From NCBI GenBank assembly GCA_937919015.1, contig CALFPN010000121.1, positions 1 to 13,312 of the forward strand: DNA of 13,312 nt, read 5' to 3'. Below, in pieces: positions 12,283 through 13,312 of this stretch. Made by a program: the position numbers and the translations under genes. The notes beneath the pieces were generated by a model that did no database searches, was not told the origin of the DNA, and worked only from the letters and a program-made list of their open reading frames with translations. This DNA comes from an uncultured Clostridia bacterium. GTDB taxonomy: Bacteria; Bacillota; Clostridia; Lachnospirales; Anaerotignaceae. The first letter of the stretch is position 1; the number at the start of each line of letters is the position of its first letter.

Positions 12283-13312
12283 GTGGGCAGTATTTTAAAT
12301 CAGATACATACCACTGAAGATATCAAAAAACTGAATGAAGAAGAACTGAAGCTGCTTTGCAGGGAACTGAGAAAATTCCTGCTGCAGAAGGTTTCTAAGA
12401 CCGGCGGACATCTGGCATCCAATCTGGGTGTGGTGGAACTGACGGTGGCTCTGGAATACTGCTTTGACCTTCCTGCCGATAAGATCGTATGGGATGTGGG
12501 CCATCAGGCATATATCCATAAAATCCTGACGGGCAGAAAAGATCGTTTTGATACGTTGCGTCAGCTGGACGGATTGAGCGGCTTCCCCAAGCCCCATGAA
12601 AGCGATTGTGATGCTTTTGCGGCGGGGCACAGCTCTACCTCCATTTCTGCTGCACTGGGTCTGGCAAAGGCCAGAGATCTGACGGGCGGGAAGGAGCATG
12701 TGATCGCTGTCATCGGGGATGGCTCCATGACCGGCGGACTGGCTTATGAGGCATTGAACAATGCAGGGAAAGACCATACAAGGCTTATCGTCATTCTGAA
12801 TGATAACCAGATGTCCATTGATACCAATGTGGGCGCGATCAGCAAGCATTTGAACAACCTGCGTACCAGTCAGCAGTATCGGGGCTGGAAGGAAGCGGTG
12901 AAACAGTTCAGAGATAACGTGCCTGTCATTGGGGAAGGTACCTATCAGGCATTAAAGCATGTCAGAGATAAATCAAAAATGTTACTGACCGGCGGCGCGT
13001 TGTTTGAACAGCTGGGCTTTAAATACATTGGCCCTGTAGATGGGCATGACCTTCCTGATCTGATCGAGATGTTTGAGAGTGTGAAGGAGATGAATCGCCC
13101 TGTCCTCATTCATGTGAAGACCATCAAGGGGAAGGGCTATTCCCATGCGGAGGAAAGACCATGGGCGTATCATGGTGTCGGTGCTTTTGACCTGAAAACA
13201 GGCAAAGCCCTTTCCAAGGGCGGTAAAAGCTGGTCCTCTGTTTTTGGAGATAAAATATTGGAAATCGGGAAACGCAATCCGAAAGTTGCAGGCATTACGG
13301 CGGCCATGTGCA
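12283..13312 (+). CDS. dxs: 1-deoxy-D-xylulose-5-phosphate synthase, 3' partial
   Basis: The first 343 codons are visible of an enzyme usually about 620 residues long. DXS is thiamine-diphosphate dependent and condenses pyruvate with glyceraldehyde 3-phosphate, the first step of the MEP isoprenoid pathway. The frame is open from GTG 12283 to the window edge. Visible motifs are SKTGGHLASNLGVVELTVAL with His43, WDVGHQAY, AAGHSSTSISAALG, the cofactor-binding GDG (145-147) and ILNDNQMS about 25 residues later, LFEQLGFKYIGPVDGHD, and the start of the second domain (ITAAM). The start codon is GTG with only a weak upstream G-rich stretch, 18 bases after the PAP2-like gene. No in-frame ATG fits the normal N-terminus. 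It probably belongs to the same transcript. Confidence 0.96.
   Translation, partial: MGSILNQIHTTEDIKKLNEEELKLLCRELRKFLLQKVSKTGGHLASNLGVVELTVALEYCFDLPADKIVWDVGHQAYIHKILTGRKDRFDTLRQLDGLSGFPKPHESDCDAFAAGHSSTSISAALGLAKARDLTGGKEHVIAVIGDGSMTGGLAYEALNNAGKDHTRLIVILNDNQMSIDTNVGAISKHLNNLRTSQQYRGWKEAVKQFRDNVPVIGEGTYQALKHVRDKSKMLLTGGALFEQLGFKYIGPVDGHDLPDLIEMFESVKEMNRPVLIHVKTIKGKGYSHAEERPWAYHGVGAFDLKTGKALSKGGKSWSSVFGDKILEIGKRNPKVAGITAAMC

Noticed and set aside
1..13312. CRISPR arrays, tRNA or rRNA genes, insertion sequences and phage genes
   Set aside because: No regularly spaced repeats, cloverleaf-like segments, transposase or integrase motifs were found by eye on either strand.

Overview
The window looks like a chromosomal segment of a spore-forming anaerobic Firmicute of the class Clostridia, perhaps of the Lachnospirales/Anaerotignum type (a low-confidence guess). 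The evidence is a complete eight-gene spoIIIA sporulation operon, strong GGAGG-type ribosome binding sites, an S-layer-homology (SLH) surface protein, and the conserved order asp23-like / nusB / xseA / xseB / ispA / dxs. No phage, insertion sequence, CRISPR array, tRNA or rRNA was seen.

Layout. Positions 1-677 hold the 3' part of a P1-family (DmpA-like) self-processing aminopeptidase. A consensus housekeeping promoter (807-834) and an AT-rich inverted repeat in the leader precede a secreted SLH-CAP cell-wall protein (930-2432), which ends at a strong terminator (2443-2480). On the minus strand a LytTR DNA-binding protein (3552-3184) and an SGNH/GDSL hydrolase (3137-2484) form a small operon that diverges from spoIIIA. 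The spoIIIA operon (3726-8223) is tightly packed, has a plausible sigma-E promoter, and ends at a GC hairpin plus T-run (8242-8262). It encodes the ATPase SpoIIIAA, membrane proteins AB-AE, and the channel proteins AF, AG and AH. Together these build the mother-cell side of the feeding channel around the forespore.

A second strong promoter (8287-8315) drives an Asp23/Gls24-family gene. Then come nusB (transcription antitermination), xseA-xseB (exonuclease VII), ispA (farnesyl diphosphate synthase), a divergent-PAP2 (YuiD-type) membrane protein and the first 343 codons of dxs (first step of the MEP isoprenoid pathway). ispA, the PAP2-like gene and dxs form an isoprenoid-themed group. It is interrupted by about 240 bases of non-coding, strongly hairpin-forming DNA (11591-11832).

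Most of the window is ordinary conserved core genome, and I do not see a clearly new multi-gene system. The points most worth a second look are these: a SpoIIIAF reduced to its two membrane helices (57 residues, no ring-forming domain); the hairpin-rich element between ispA and the PAP2-like gene, which can fold in two mutually exclusive ways; a CAP domain whose two usual metal-site histidines are replaced; and a PAP2-like protein placed between two isoprenoid enzymes.
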